Shown here: positions 8,064 through 17,262 of the stretch, one piece after another
Numbering within the stretch: position 1 is the stretch's first letter
How the letters are laid out: every line of letters starts with the position of its first letter
Assembly: GCA_022486625.1 (NCBI GenBank)
Contig: JAKVKH010000003.1
Span: forward strand, 104,215 to 168,214
Reading direction: 5' to 3'
DNA from: Butyrivibrio sp.
GTDB taxonomy: Bacteria; Bacillota; Clostridia; Lachnospirales; Lachnospiraceae
Length of the DNA: 64,000 nucleotides
The notes under the pieces: model-generated
Database searches by the model: none
What the model saw: the letters and a program-made list of their open reading frames with translations, nothing else
Told to the model about the DNA's origin: nothing
Made by a program: the position numbers and the translations under genes

Positions 8064-9986
8064 ATGGCACAGAATCACGAATATGATGCATCAAGTATCA
8101 CCGTACTCGAAGGCCTCGAGGCAGTACGGAAAAGACCCGGAATGTATATCGGCAGTGTATCTACGCGCGGTCTGAATCATCTGGTATATGAAATTGTAGA
8201 TAATGCAGTCGATGAGCATCTTGCAGGCTTCTGCACGAAGATCCATGTGACACTTGAAGCAGACGGCTCTGCAACGGTAGAAGATAACGGACGTGGTATT
8301 CCTGTCGGTATGCATGCAAAGGGAATCACCGCAGAGCGTGTCGTTTTTACTGTGCTGCATGCGGGTGGCAAGTTCGATAATAATGCCTACAAGACTTCAG
8401 GTGGTCTTCATGGTGTCGGCTCCTCTGTGGTCAATGCACTTTCCACGAGGATGAAGGTAAGGATCAAGACCGGCGGTGCAATATATGAGGATACCTATGA
8501 ACGTGGCATTCCGACGACAAAACTGGAAAAGGGACTTCTCCCGGAACTTGGCAGGACAAGAGATACAGGTACAACGGTCAATTTTCTTCCGGATGATACT
8601 ATTTTTGAAAAGACCAGATTCAAAGAAGATGAAATCAAGAGCAGGCTGCATGAAACAGCCTACCTGAATCCGAATCTGACAATCATATATGATGACAGAC
8701 GCCCGGAAAGCGCAGAACATGTAGAATACAGGGAACCTGAGGGCATCACCGGATTTATCAAGGACATGAACCAGTCCAGAGAAACTGTGCATGATGTTAT
8801 CTATTTCAAGGGTGAGAGCGATAATATATCTGTAGAAGTTGCGTTTCAGTATATTAATGAATTTCATGAGGATGTGCTGGGTTTCTGCAACAATATTTAT
8901 AATGCAGAGGGCGGAACGCATCTGACCGGTTTTAAAACCATGTTCACGACGATCATCAACAATTATGCGCGTGAAATCGGAGTACTGAAGGAAAAAGATG
9001 CCAACTTTACCGGTGCGGATGTCAGAAATGGTATGACTGCCGTGGTATCCATCAAACATCCGGATCCCAGATTTGAAGGGCAGACGAAGACCAAGCTTGA
9101 TAATCAGGATGCCATGAAGGTGGTTTCCAAAGTAACAGGAGATGAACTTACCAGATTTTTTGACCGTAATCTGGAAATTTTAAAGAATATTATCGGATGT
9201 GCGGAAAAAGCCGCAAAGATCCGTAAATCAGAAGAAAAGACCAAAACCAATCTGCTGACCAAACAGAAGTTTTCCTTTGATTCCAACGGAAAGCTTGCAA
9301 ACTGTGTCAGTAAGGAAGCAGATAAGTGTGAAATCTTCATTGTCGAGGGAGATTCTGCAGGAGGCAGTGCCAAGATGGCCAGAAACCGTATGTATCAGGC
9401 CATTCTGCCGATCCGCGGTAAGATTCTGAACGTGGAAAAGGCCAGTATTGATAAGATTCTGGCGAATGCCGAGATCAAGACCATGATCAATGCCTTCGGC
9501 TGCGGATTTTCTGAAGGGTACGGAAATGATTTTGATATTTCCAGACTCAGATATGACAAGATCATTATCATGGCTGATGCCGATGTCGACGGTGCGCATA
9601 TAGCGACGCTTCTGCTGACACTTTTTTACCGGTTCATGCCGGAGCTGATCTATGAGGGACATGTCTATATCGCCATGCCGCCGCTCTATAAGGTCATGCC
9701 GTCAAAGGGGCAGGGCGAATACCTGTATGATGACAAGGCACTGGAGAAGTTCAGAAAGTCGCATAAGGGTTCTTTTACGCTGCAGAGATATAAAGGTCTT
9801 GGTGAAATGGATCCGCAGCAGCTCTGGGAGACCACACTTGATCCGGAACACCGTATGATGCGTGCGGTTGAGATCGAGGATGCCAAGATGGCGTCGCAGA
9901 TGACAGAGCTGTTAATGGGACAGGATGTTCCGCCCAGGCGTGACTTTATCCATGCACATGCAACGGATGCAGCGCTTGATGTCTGA
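8064..9986 (+). CDS. parE: type IIA DNA topoisomerase subunit B (ParE/GyrB-like)
   Basis: The 640-residue subunit supplies ATPase and TOPRIM functions. The GHKL ATP-binding motifs are EDNGRGIP near residue 72 and GGLHGVGSSVVNAL near 115. The TOPRIM motif EGDSAGG is near 428 and DADVDGAH near 504, and the C-terminus has the RYKGLGEM motif. Length matches the short GyrB/ParE form. The frame is open from 7989, but ATG 8064 has AAAGGAAG in place and avoids overlapping degV. The gyrA-type partner follows 23 bases later. The ParE name rests on the partner lacking a canonical GyrA box; the chromosome may have a second gyrB beside dnaA. Confidence 0.9.
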   Translation: MAQNHEYDASSITVLEGLEAVRKRPGMYIGSVSTRGLNHLVYEIVDNAVDEHLAGFCTKIHVTLEADGSATVEDNGRGIPVGMHAKGITAERVVFTVLHAGGKFDNNAYKTSGGLHGVGSSVVNALSTRMKVRIKTGGAIYEDTYERGIPTTKLEKGLLPELGRTRDTGTTVNFLPDDTIFEKTRFKEDEIKSRLHETAYLNPNLTIIYDDRRPESAEHVEYREPEGITGFIKDMNQSRETVHDVIYFKGESDNISVEVAFQYINEFHEDVLGFCNNIYNAEGGTHLTGFKTMFTTIINNYAREIGVLKEKDANFTGADVRNGMTAVVSIKHPDPRFEGQTKTKLDNQDAMKVVSKVTGDELTRFFDRNLEILKNIIGCAEKAAKIRKSEEKTKTNLLTKQKFSFDSNGKLANCVSKEADKCEIFIVEGDSAGGSAKMARNRMYQAILPIRGKILNVEKASIDKILANAEIKTMINAFGCGFSEGYGNDFDISRLRYDKIIIMADADVDGAHIATLLLTLFYRFMPELIYEGHVYIAMPPLYKVMPSKGQGEYLYDDKALEKFRKSHKGSFTLQRYKGLGEMDPQQLWETTLDPEHRMMRAVEIEDAKMASQMTELLMGQDVPPRRDFIHAHATDAALDV

Positions 9987-10009
9987 AAAAAAATTGATGA
10001 GGTTTTGAC

Positions 10010-12247
10010 GTGGAAGATAAAATTATCAGAAGTGAATATTCTGAAATCATGCAGAAGTCCTATATCGACTATGCGATGAGTGTAATCATTGCCAGAGCGC
10101 TCCCTGACATCAGGGACGGACTTAAGCCGGTACAGCGAAGAACGCTGTACGACATGTATGAACTCGGAATACGATATGACAGACCGTACCGTAAGAGTGC
10201 GCGTATTGTCGGCGATACCATGGGTAAATATCATCCGCATGGTGACAGCTCCATTTATGACTGCCTGGTGGTTATGGCACAGGATTTCAAAAAGCTCCTG
10301 CCGCTTGTGGACGGGCACGGAAACTTTGGTACCATTGAAGGAGACGGTGCCGCTGCCATGCGTTATACAGAGGCAAGGCTTGCCAGAATCACGCAGGAGA
10401 ATTTCCTGGGAGACCTGGATAAGGATGTTGTGGATTTCGTACCGAATTTTGATGAGACAGAGACGGAACCGTCTGTACTGCCGGTTAAGATCCCGAACTT
10501 TCTGATCAACGGTTCGGAAGGCATTGCAGTCGGAATGGCCACCAGCACACCGCCGCATAATCTGGCGGAGGTGCTCGATGCAGAGATTGCATTCATGCAG
10601 GATGATACGCTGACGACAAAGGATCTGATGAAGTACATCAAGGGGCCGGACTTTCCGACTGGCGGTATTGTCATTAACAAGGACGAACTCAGGCAGATCT
10701 ATGAGACCGGTATGGGCAAGATCAAAGTCAGAGGCCGGGTAACAACAGAAGCCGGTAAAAACGGTCATATTAATCTGATCGTAACTGAAATTCCCTATAC
10801 TATGATCGGTATGGGCATCGGCAAATTTCTGTCCGATGTGGCGGCGCTTTCTGAAAATAAAGTAACAAATGATATTATTGATATCTCAAATCAGTCATCC
10901 AAAGAAGGAATCCGTATCGTAATTGAACTGAAAAAGGATACGGACGTGGAGAATTTCACGAATCTTCTGTATAAGAAGACAAAGCTGGAAGATACCTTTG
11001 GCGTAAACATGCTGGCAATTGATCAGGGCAGACCTGAGACCATGAATCTGCAGCAGATCATGAAGGCATGTGTGGATTTTCAGTTCGAAACAGCGAGAAG
11101 AAAATACACCACACTTCTGAAAAAGGAGCAGGATAAGAAGGAAATTCAGGAAGGCCTGATCAAAGCCTGTAACGTGATTGACCTTGTTATTGAGATTCTG
11201 CGTGGTTCCAAGGACAGAGCCATGGCGAAGGAGTGTCTTGTTCATGGCACGACAACCGGAATCAAGTTCAAATCCAGAGAATCCGAAGTGATGGCTGCAC
11301 AGCTCATGTTTACGGATGCGCAGGCAGATGCGATTCTGGAAATGCGTCTGTACAAGCTGATCGGTCTTGAACTTGAAGCACTGGTAAAAGAACATGAGGA
11401 AACGGTTGCCAATATTTATCGCTATGAAGATATTCTTGAAGACCGTGAGTCCATGTCCATGGTGATCCAGAATGAGCTGACTGAAATCCGCAGACAGTAT
11501 CAGTCAAAGAGAAAGACAGAGATCGACAACTGTGCGGAAGCTGTTTATGAAGAGAAAGCTGCAGAGGAAATTGATGTGGCATTCATTATGGACCGCTTTG
11601 GCTATGCCAAGACAATTGATGCCGGAACCTATGATAAAAATCTGGAAACGATCCGGAATGAGTTCCGCTTCAGCTTCCTGTGTAAGAACACCGGCAAGAT
11701 CTGTATTTTTACTGATGACGGACAGCTTCATACCATCAGAGTACAGGATCTGCCGCAGGAGAAGATGCGTGACAAGGGAATCCCGATTGATAATGTCAGC
11801 AATTATGATTCTGCCAAAGAGGAAATTATCATGGCACTCAGTCAGTCGGATCTCAATCTCTATCGGCTGATGTTTGTGACCAGACAGGCCATGATGAAGG
11901 TGGTAGACGGCGGCGAATTTGATGTTGCCAAGAGAACTGTTGCTGCGACGAAGCTCATGGACGACGATGTGGTTGTCAGTGTGAGCGTGCTGCATGAACA
12001 GAAGACGATCGTGCTGCAGACTGAGGAAGGTTTTTTCCTCAGATTTAAAACGGAAGATATTCCGGAGAAAAAGAAAGCGGCAATCGGTGTCAGAGGCATG
12101 CGCCTTGGGAAAAAGGATACCATCCGGGATGTGTACTATCTGGAGGAAGAGCAGCAAAAGGCAGTAGAATATAACGGAAAGCCACTGGAGCTGAGCCATC
12201 TGAAAATCAGTAACCGTGACACCAAGGGAACGAAAATCAGAGTCTGA
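10010..12247 (+). CDS. parC: type IIA DNA topoisomerase subunit A (ParC/GyrA-like)
   Basis: This 745-residue DNA-cleaving subunit has its catalytic tyrosine at Y119 in AAAMRYTEARL. In HPHGDSSIYD, S80 and D84 are the residues whose loss gives quinolone resistance in relatives; both are of the sensitive type. The C-terminal beta-pinwheel (about residues 500-745) has DKG in QEKMRDKGIPIDN where gyrases usually carry a QRRGGKG-like GyrA box, which favours topoisomerase IV. Start is GTG at 10010, with GAGG 7 bases before it. It is co-transcribed with the B subunit. GyrA cannot be fully excluded without comparing paralogues. Confidence 0.88.
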   Translation: MEDKIIRSEYSEIMQKSYIDYAMSVIIARALPDIRDGLKPVQRRTLYDMYELGIRYDRPYRKSARIVGDTMGKYHPHGDSSIYDCLVVMAQDFKKLLPLVDGHGNFGTIEGDGAAAMRYTEARLARITQENFLGDLDKDVVDFVPNFDETETEPSVLPVKIPNFLINGSEGIAVGMATSTPPHNLAEVLDAEIAFMQDDTLTTKDLMKYIKGPDFPTGGIVINKDELRQIYETGMGKIKVRGRVTTEAGKNGHINLIVTEIPYTMIGMGIGKFLSDVAALSENKVTNDIIDISNQSSKEGIRIVIELKKDTDVENFTNLLYKKTKLEDTFGVNMLAIDQGRPETMNLQQIMKACVDFQFETARRKYTTLLKKEQDKKEIQEGLIKACNVIDLVIEILRGSKDRAMAKECLVHGTTTGIKFKSRESEVMAAQLMFTDAQADAILEMRLYKLIGLELEALVKEHEETVANIYRYEDILEDRESMSMVIQNELTEIRRQYQSKRKTEIDNCAEAVYEEKAAEEIDVAFIMDRFGYAKTIDAGTYDKNLETIRNEFRFSFLCKNTGKICIFTDDGQLHTIRVQDLPQEKMRDKGIPIDNVSNYDSAKEEIIMALSQSDLNLYRLMFVTRQAMMKVVDGGEFDVAKRTVAATKLMDDDVVVSVSVLHEQKTIVLQTEEGFFLRFKTEDIPEKKKAAIGVRGMRLGKKDTIRDVYYLEEEQQKAVEYNGKPLELSHLKISNRDTKGTKIRV

Positions 12248-12288
12248 GGTAAATGATACGCGCATCAGGTGCGCAGGAATGAGGATAT

Positions 12289-12837
12289 ATGAGAGTTATC
12301 GCAGGATCAGCAAGAAGACTTGTACTGGTAACCCCGACAGGGGAAAATACCCGGCCTACTCAGGACCGGATCAAAGAGACACTGTTTAACATGATACAGA
12401 ATGATGTTCCGGGCAGTGTGTTCATTGATCTCTTTGCAGGAAGCGGCGGAATCGGAATCGAAGCACTTTCCAGAGGTGCCGCCAGAGCATATTTTGTTGA
12501 GAACGCTGCAGAGCCGTATAAGTGCATTCAGACGAATCTGCATACTACACACTTCGAAGGAGAGGCAACGCTTATTAAGCAGGATGTGACGCTGGCACTT
12601 CGGAATATTCATGAGAAGGAAGTGAATATTGTCTATATTGATCCGCCGTATGAAGCAGGTCTTTATGACCGTACGCTTGCACAGCTCAGGGAGATGCCCT
12701 ATATCACGGAAGATACACTTCTGATTGCAGAAGCACCCCTTGAGATGGAGTTTGACTTTACGGAGCAGTTTGGATTTAAAGTAGTCAGAGAGAAAAACTA
12801 TAAAACAAATAAACACGTTTTTATAAAGCGCGTCTGA
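12289..12837 (+). CDS. rsmD: 16S rRNA (guanine966-N2)-methyltransferase RsmD
   Basis: The 182-residue enzyme methylates G966 of 16S rRNA using S-adenosylmethionine. It begins MRVIAGSARR, the usual RsmD start, and has RPTQDRIKETLFNM. The SAM-binding loop is DLFAGSGGIGIEAL and the catalytic motif is IDPPYEAG near residue 118. A GAGGATAT ribosome binding site precedes the ATG. coaD follows after 16 bases, the rsmD-coaD pairing common in Firmicutes. Confidence 0.96.
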   Translation: MRVIAGSARRLVLVTPTGENTRPTQDRIKETLFNMIQNDVPGSVFIDLFAGSGGIGIEALSRGAARAYFVENAAEPYKCIQTNLHTTHFEGEATLIKQDVTLALRNIHEKEVNIVYIDPPYEAGLYDRTLAQLREMPYITEDTLLIAEAPLEMEFDFTEQFGFKVVREKNYKTNKHVFIKRV

Positions 12838-12853
12838 TAAGAAAGGCATTCCC

Positions 12854-13366
12854 ATGAAGACAGCAGTGTATCCCGGAAGCTTTGATCCGGTCACATTCGG
12901 ACATATGGATATTATCCGGAGAGCGGCGGCAATGTTCGATCATCTGGTCGTTACAGTGATGAACAACTCCTCCAAGAGTCCATTGTTTTCTGTAGATGAA
13001 CGTGTTAAGATATTACAGGAAGTTACGAAAGATCTTGATAATGTTGAAATTGATTTTTATGATGGTCTTCTGATTGACTATTGTAAGGAAAAGAAAATCC
13101 ATATCGCGATTCGCGGACTCAGAGCCATTACAGATTTTGAATATGAACTTCAGATCGCCCAGACCAATAAGGAACTGTCACATGACAGTGTAGATACGGT
13201 CTTTCTGACGACTAATCTCAGATATTCCTATCTGAGCAGTTCCACTGTCAAGGAAGTTGCAGGCTACCGCGGGGATGTATCAGAATGTGTACCGGATTTT
13301 GTGCAGAAGCTTCTGTATCAGAAATTCGGTTTTGAACCGGAGCGCGTAAAGGGAGAGAACAGATGA
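12854..13366 (+). CDS. coaD: pantetheine-phosphate adenylyltransferase
   Basis: The 170-residue CoaD makes dephospho-CoA from 4-phosphopantetheine and ATP, the fourth step of coenzyme A synthesis. The nucleotidyltransferase signature is at the N-terminus, YPGSFDPVTFGHMD, with the TxGH motif at residues 14-17. The second motif RYSYLSSSTVKEV near residue 125 holds the ISSTxxR-type block. AAAGGC precedes the ATG. Its stop overlaps the ATG of the next gene in an ATGA junction, so translation is probably coupled. Confidence 0.96.
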   Translation: MKTAVYPGSFDPVTFGHMDIIRRAAAMFDHLVVTVMNNSSKSPLFSVDERVKILQEVTKDLDNVEIDFYDGLLIDYCKEKKIHIAIRGLRAITDFEYELQIAQTNKELSHDSVDTVFLTTNLRYSYLSSSTVKEVAGYRGDVSECVPDFVQKLLYQKFGFEPERVKGENR

Positions 13367-14040
13367 GCAGCAGAATAGAACAACTAATCGATGAAATCGA
13401 AACGTATATCGATCATTGTAAGTATCAGCCACTTTCCAATACGAAGATTATTGTCAATAAGGATGAGATTGATGAACTTCTGAGAGAACTAAGAAGCAAG
13501 ACACCGGATGAGATCAAGCGGTACCAGAAAATCATTACCAATAAGGAAGCTATTTTAAATGATGCCCGTCAGAAGGCACAGGCGCTGATTGATGAGGCAA
13601 CAGTACATACCAATGAATTGATCAATGAGCATGAAATCATGCAACAGGCGTATGCGCAGGCAAATGAAGTGGTCAGTTCGGCAGCAAAGCAGGCACAGGA
13701 AGTTTTGGATCGTGCAACCAATGAAGCAAATTCCATGAAAGCTGCGGCAGTGCAGTATACGGATCAGCTGCTTGCTGAAGTGGAACAGATTCTGATGAAG
13801 TCTATTGATTCAACCAATGCGCATTATGAGGGACTTCTTTCAGAACTCACGAATTATTGTGAGACTGTAAAGGGCAACAGAGCAGATCTGTATCCACCGG
13901 AGGTGGTCAGAACTGCGGCACCTGCGGGACAGGTACTGGCAGATCCGATTACAGAGCAGACCGGAACGGTTGAGGCTGCAGCACCGGATGTACAGGCACA
14001 GAGCGGGGCAGATCCACTCAGTCTGGATATGCTTCAGTAA
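13363..14040 (+). CDS. coiled-coil protein, often labelled ATPase subunit H-like
   Basis: A 225-residue hydrophilic protein with no membrane segment. Residues 1-35 are a conserved head (IEQLIDEIETYIDHCKYQPL). Residues about 50-170 are an Ala/Gln/Glu-rich coiled coil of the kind that similarity searches match to V-type ATPase subunit H or DivIVA. The last 50 residues are Ala/Pro-rich and look unstructured. It overlaps coaD by 4 bases and is closed by a terminator. A DivIVA-like scaffold role is possible, but nothing catalytic can be seen and the function is unknown. Confidence 0.75.
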   Translation: MSSRIEQLIDEIETYIDHCKYQPLSNTKIIVNKDEIDELLRELRSKTPDEIKRYQKIITNKEAILNDARQKAQALIDEATVHTNELINEHEIMQQAYAQANEVVSSAAKQAQEVLDRATNEANSMKAAAVQYTDQLLAEVEQILMKSIDSTNAHYEGLLSELTNYCETVKGNRADLYPPEVVRTAAPAGQVLADPITEQTGTVEAAAPDVQAQSGADPLSLDMLQ

Positions 14041-14055
14041 CAGAAATGACTATTT

Positions 14056-14091
14056 ACGACCGGTTTATTTATTGTAAATCGGTCGTTTTTT
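14056..14091 (+). terminator. intrinsic terminator after the coaD operon
   Basis: A 12-base stem (14056-14067 with 14075-14086, one G:U pair) with a 7-base loop is followed by T6. It ends the run that began at asp23 or degV. Confidence 0.9.
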
Positions 14092-14132
14092 GATGAATCA
14101 GATTGCAGTATGAAAAGGCAGGAAAAAAAAGA

Positions 14133-15182
14133 ATGAAAAAGAGCAGAATTTTCAGTATGATCATGGCGGCGTCACTGCTGATTGCATCAGTGACGGCAGG
14201 ACTTGCCGATCAGAACAATACGATTAAGGTGCAGGCGGCAGATCCCGTTGTCATCTGTATAGATCCCGGACACGGCGGCACCGGCGGCAGAAATCTCGGT
14301 GCACAGTATAACGGAATCAGTGAAAAACAGGTGACACTGATCACGGCGAATGCCATGAAGGCTGAGCTTGAGAAATATGAGAATGTAAAGGTTTATATGA
14401 CCAGGACTACAGATACAGTAATGTCTCTGAAAGATCGTGCAGATTATGCAAAGGCTGTCGGCGCAGATTTTTTGTACTGTATTCATTTTAATTCTTCCAT
14501 TGCACACGATCTGTACGGCTCTGAGGTATGGATATCTGCTTATGGTTCCATGTATCAGCAGGGATACAGTTTTGCGAGTGTTGAGACGGCGCAGCTCCAG
14601 GCACTTGGTCTGTATCAGAGAGGAATCAAGACCAAACTGGGCAGTCAGGGAGATTATTACGGAATTCTCAGATATGCAACAGCTGACGGCGTTCCGTGTG
14701 CGCTGATTGAACACTGCTATGTGGATCACGGCGTGGATCTTTCTTTCCTGAAAAAAAGTAATTCCTATCAGCTGCTCGGTATTGCCGATGCAACTGCCGT
14801 TGCCAAATATTATCATTTGAAATCAGCGGCTCTCGGTGTAGATTATTCCGGATATCAGAATGTATCCGTTGCCGCACCTAAGACGCCTGTTGCAAATGAT
14901 CTGACGGCACCGGAGGTGTGCAGAATCGATTCTGCAGTTTATGATAAGAAGACAAAGACAGTGACGGCAAAGGTGACAGCAAAGGATTCAGGAAGCCCGA
15001 TTATTTATTATTCCTACAGCTTTGATGGAGGGAAGACCTATTCCTATCTGCTGCCATGGGATCGTACGAAGACGACGGATACCGTATCCATTCCGAATCC
15101 GAAGGGTGCATCAACACTGATCATACGTGCCCACAACCAGTATGATTTCTATACGCCAAGCAGTGCATATACAATAAATTGA
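14133..15182 (+). CDS. secreted N-acetylmuramoyl-L-alanine amidase (Amidase_3)
   Basis: The 349-residue protein has a signal peptide (KK, then a hydrophobic stretch to about residue 25) with likely cleavage near VQAADP. An Amidase_3 domain covers residues 40-235. It has IDPGHGG (zinc His), the Glu of ISEKQ, CIHFNS (zinc His) and the catalytic Glu in ALIEHCYV. It cuts the amide bond between MurNAc and the stem peptide. Residues 260-349 form an Ig/fibronectin-like Ser/Thr-rich tail that may bind the wall. The ATG at 14133 has AGGCAGGA upstream; an in-frame TTG at 14103 was not chosen because it would place charged residues before the signal. It stands between a terminator and the pseudouridine synthase gene. 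Confidence 0.9.
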   Translation: MKKSRIFSMIMAASLLIASVTAGLADQNNTIKVQAADPVVICIDPGHGGTGGRNLGAQYNGISEKQVTLITANAMKAELEKYENVKVYMTRTTDTVMSLKDRADYAKAVGADFLYCIHFNSSIAHDLYGSEVWISAYGSMYQQGYSFASVETAQLQALGLYQRGIKTKLGSQGDYYGILRYATADGVPCALIEHCYVDHGVDLSFLKKSNSYQLLGIADATAVAKYYHLKSAALGVDYSGYQNVSVAAPKTPVANDLTAPEVCRIDSAVYDKKTKTVTAKVTAKDSGSPIIYYSYSFDGGKTYSYLLPWDRTKTTDTVSIPNPKGASTLIIRAHNQYDFYTPSSAYTIN

Positions 15183-15202
15183 GATGCAGGAAAAGGGGAT
15201 GA

Positions 15203-15919
15203 ATGCAGCGAATCGATAAATTTCTGTGTGATCAGAATCTTGGAACACGCAAACAGGTAAAGGAATTCATTAAAAACGGAATGGTAACCATCAATGGAGA
15301 GACGGTTCTAAAACCCGAGCAGCATGTGGATGAGACTGCAGACGAGGTCTCTTTTGGAGGAAGGGTATTAAATTATTCTGAGTTCTGTTATTATATGCTT
15401 TATAAGCCGCAGGATGTGGTATCTGCAACAACAGACGGAAGGTCTGTTACGGTAGTGGATCTTCTGAAGCCTGAGAATGTGAAGGGACTTGCGCCTGTCG
15501 GCAGACTTGACAAGGATACGGAAGGCCTTCTTCTGATGACAAATGACGGAATGCTGACACATAACCTTCTGTCACCCAGGAAGCACGTGGATAAAGACTA
15601 TGAGGTGCATCTGGCACATGAAATCACGGATGCCGAGCTGAAAAAACTGGAAAACGGCGTGGATATCGGAGATGAGACCAGGACGCTGCCGGCGGTAATA
15701 TACAGAGACGAACCTGATGCAGAGGGAAGATGCGTCATTCATCTGGTACTGCATGAGGGGCGTTTTCATCAGGTAAAAAGGATGCTGGAAGCAGTCGGGA
15801 ACGAAGTACTGTTTCTGAAACGTATCTCCATGGGAAGCCTTAAACTGGATGAAACCCTGGAACCCGGGGAATACAGACCGCTTACTGCTCAGGAACTGGA
15901 AGGATTGCAGAACAGCTGA
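15203..15919 (+). CDS. RsuA/RluB/RluE-family rRNA pseudouridine synthase
   Basis: The 238-residue enzyme has an N-terminal S4 RNA-binding domain (RIDKFLCDQNLGTRKQV) and a catalytic domain. The active-site motif is GRLDKDTEGLLLMTNDG near residues 97-113, with the catalytic Asp in RLD. This family converts a single uridine in 16S or 23S rRNA to pseudouridine. The sequence alone does not say which position. It begins 20 bases after the amidase and is followed by a HAD phosphatase and then, 1.3 kb on, a second pseudouridine synthase. Confidence 0.93.
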   Translation: MQRIDKFLCDQNLGTRKQVKEFIKNGMVTINGETVLKPEQHVDETADEVSFGGRVLNYSEFCYYMLYKPQDVVSATTDGRSVTVVDLLKPENVKGLAPVGRLDKDTEGLLLMTNDGMLTHNLLSPRKHVDKDYEVHLAHEITDAELKKLENGVDIGDETRTLPAVIYRDEPDAEGRCVIHLVLHEGRFHQVKRMLEAVGNEVLFLKRISMGSLKLDETLEPGEYRPLTAQELEGLQNS

Positions 15920-15950
15920 AACGCGAAGGCAGAACGGAGAAATGCAGGAT

Positions 15951-16613
15951 ATGATAAAAAGAATAAATCTGAAGGAACTGGAAGCTGTAATTTTCGATCT
16001 TGACGGGTCTCTGGTTGATTCCATGTGGATGTGGAAGCAGATCGATATTGAATACCTCGGCAGTTTTGGCATTACACCGCCCGAAGATCTTCAAGCGGCA
16101 ATTGAAGGCATGAGCTTTACCGAGACGGCCGGCTATTTTCAGAAACGCTTCGGCATCACCGATTCCATCGAAAAGATCGGGGATACCTGGAACCGCATGG
16201 CGTGGAAAAAATATATGTATGAGGTACCGCTCAAACCAGGCGTAATGGATTTTCTGCTGCACTGCAAGAACAGCGGGATCAAGCTGGGGATCGCATCCAG
16301 CAATTCCAGGGCACTGATTCTGAATGTACTGGAAGCACATCATATCAGAGACTTTTTTGAATGTATCAAATCCGGTACGGATGTGGTAAAAAGTAAGCCT
16401 GCACCGGACATTTATCTGCAGGTGGCAGAGCAGCTGCAGGTAAATCCGTCGAACTGTCTTGTATTTGAAGATATCACACAGGGGATCATGGCCGGGAAAA
16501 ATGCCGGGATGACGGTGTGTGCAGTAGAAGATGATTATTCAGCATATCAGTGGGAAGAAAAGGTAAAACTTGCGGATTTTCATATCAGCAGCTACGATGA
16601 ACTGACAGCTTGA
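15951..16613 (+). CDS. HAD superfamily phosphatase (beta-phosphoglucomutase-like)
   Basis: The roughly 220-residue protein is a HAD hydrolase of subfamily IA. Motif I is FDLDGSLVDS near the N-terminus, motif II IASSN, motif III the Lys of KSKPAPDIYL and motif IV FEDITQG. The helical cap lies between motifs I and II. Such enzymes dephosphorylate sugar phosphates or nucleotides; the substrate cannot be told. GGAG at 15936-15939 is 11 bases from ATG 15951 and only 2 from ATG 15942, so the start is uncertain by three codons. Confidence 0.88.
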   Translation: MIKRINLKELEAVIFDLDGSLVDSMWMWKQIDIEYLGSFGITPPEDLQAAIEGMSFTETAGYFQKRFGITDSIEKIGDTWNRMAWKKYMYEVPLKPGVMDFLLHCKNSGIKLGIASSNSRALILNVLEAHHIRDFFECIKSGTDVVKSKPAPDIYLQVAEQLQVNPSNCLVFEDITQGIMAGKNAGMTVCAVEDDYSAYQWEEKVKLADFHISSYDELTA

Positions 16614-16643
16614 ATAAAATATTGATTGAAGGGTAATTAATAC

Positions 16644-17249
16644 ATGAAAAACCGTGTGCAGAAGGGCGACTTCGGATATATTCTCTATAGCAGAAAAAGC
16701 AGCATCATCAGATCAGTGATCTCTGTCGGTGCATGCCTTGTGATCTTCCTGATCGGACTTATTATTAATCACACCAATAAAAACGCATTCAGCATTATCG
16801 CAGCGCTTGGATGTCTTCCGGCCGGCTGGAGTGTCGTTAACATGGTCATGTTTCTGCGTGCAGGCAGATGCAGTGAGAAAGCGCATGAAGAAATTGAAAG
16901 ACATAAGGGCGGACTTCTGATCCTGTATGATCTGGAGATGACTTCCGAGAAGGAAAATTATGCGATCAGTGCTGCAACGGTGCTGGATAAGAACGTCTGC
17001 TGCTATACAGAGGATCCGGATCTGGATGAAATGGACTGTGAGAAGCATATTCTGCTGCAGATCAGTCAGAGTGGATATTCGGATTATACCGTCAAGGTAT
17101 TTACGGATCTTAAGAAATACTGTGACAGGCTGGATCAGCTGGAACAGTTAAGATGCCGTAAGGCAATTGATCCGTTCGCCATTGAGGCAGCCTGGGTTGC
17201 AGGAACCACACAGACGGCAGCTTCCGTACTGCAGTCAATTTCACTTTAA
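16644..17249 (+). CDS. small membrane protein of unknown function
   Basis: A 201-residue protein with two transmembrane segments (about residues 26-45 and 50-72) and a C-terminal cytoplasmic-looking domain. The latter has mixed strands and helices and the Cys/Asp-rich segment KNVCCYTEDPDLDEMDC. No known domain was recognised. It is placed between the HAD gene and the RluA-type synthase with short gaps (30 and 13 bases), so it is probably in the same operon. Codon use looks like that of its neighbours. Confidence 0.7.
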   Translation: MKNRVQKGDFGYILYSRKSSIIRSVISVGACLVIFLIGLIINHTNKNAFSIIAALGCLPAGWSVVNMVMFLRAGRCSEKAHEEIERHKGGLLILYDLEMTSEKENYAISAATVLDKNVCCYTEDPDLDEMDCEKHILLQISQSGYSDYTVKVFTDLKKYCDRLDQLEQLRCRKAIDPFAIEAAWVAGTTQTAASVLQSISL

Positions 17250-17262
17250 AGGGAATAATCAG

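Noticed and set aside
9686..10768. 360-codon open frame antisense to the topoisomerase genes
   Set aside because: It crosses the parE-parC junction and lacks any domain or ribosome binding site.
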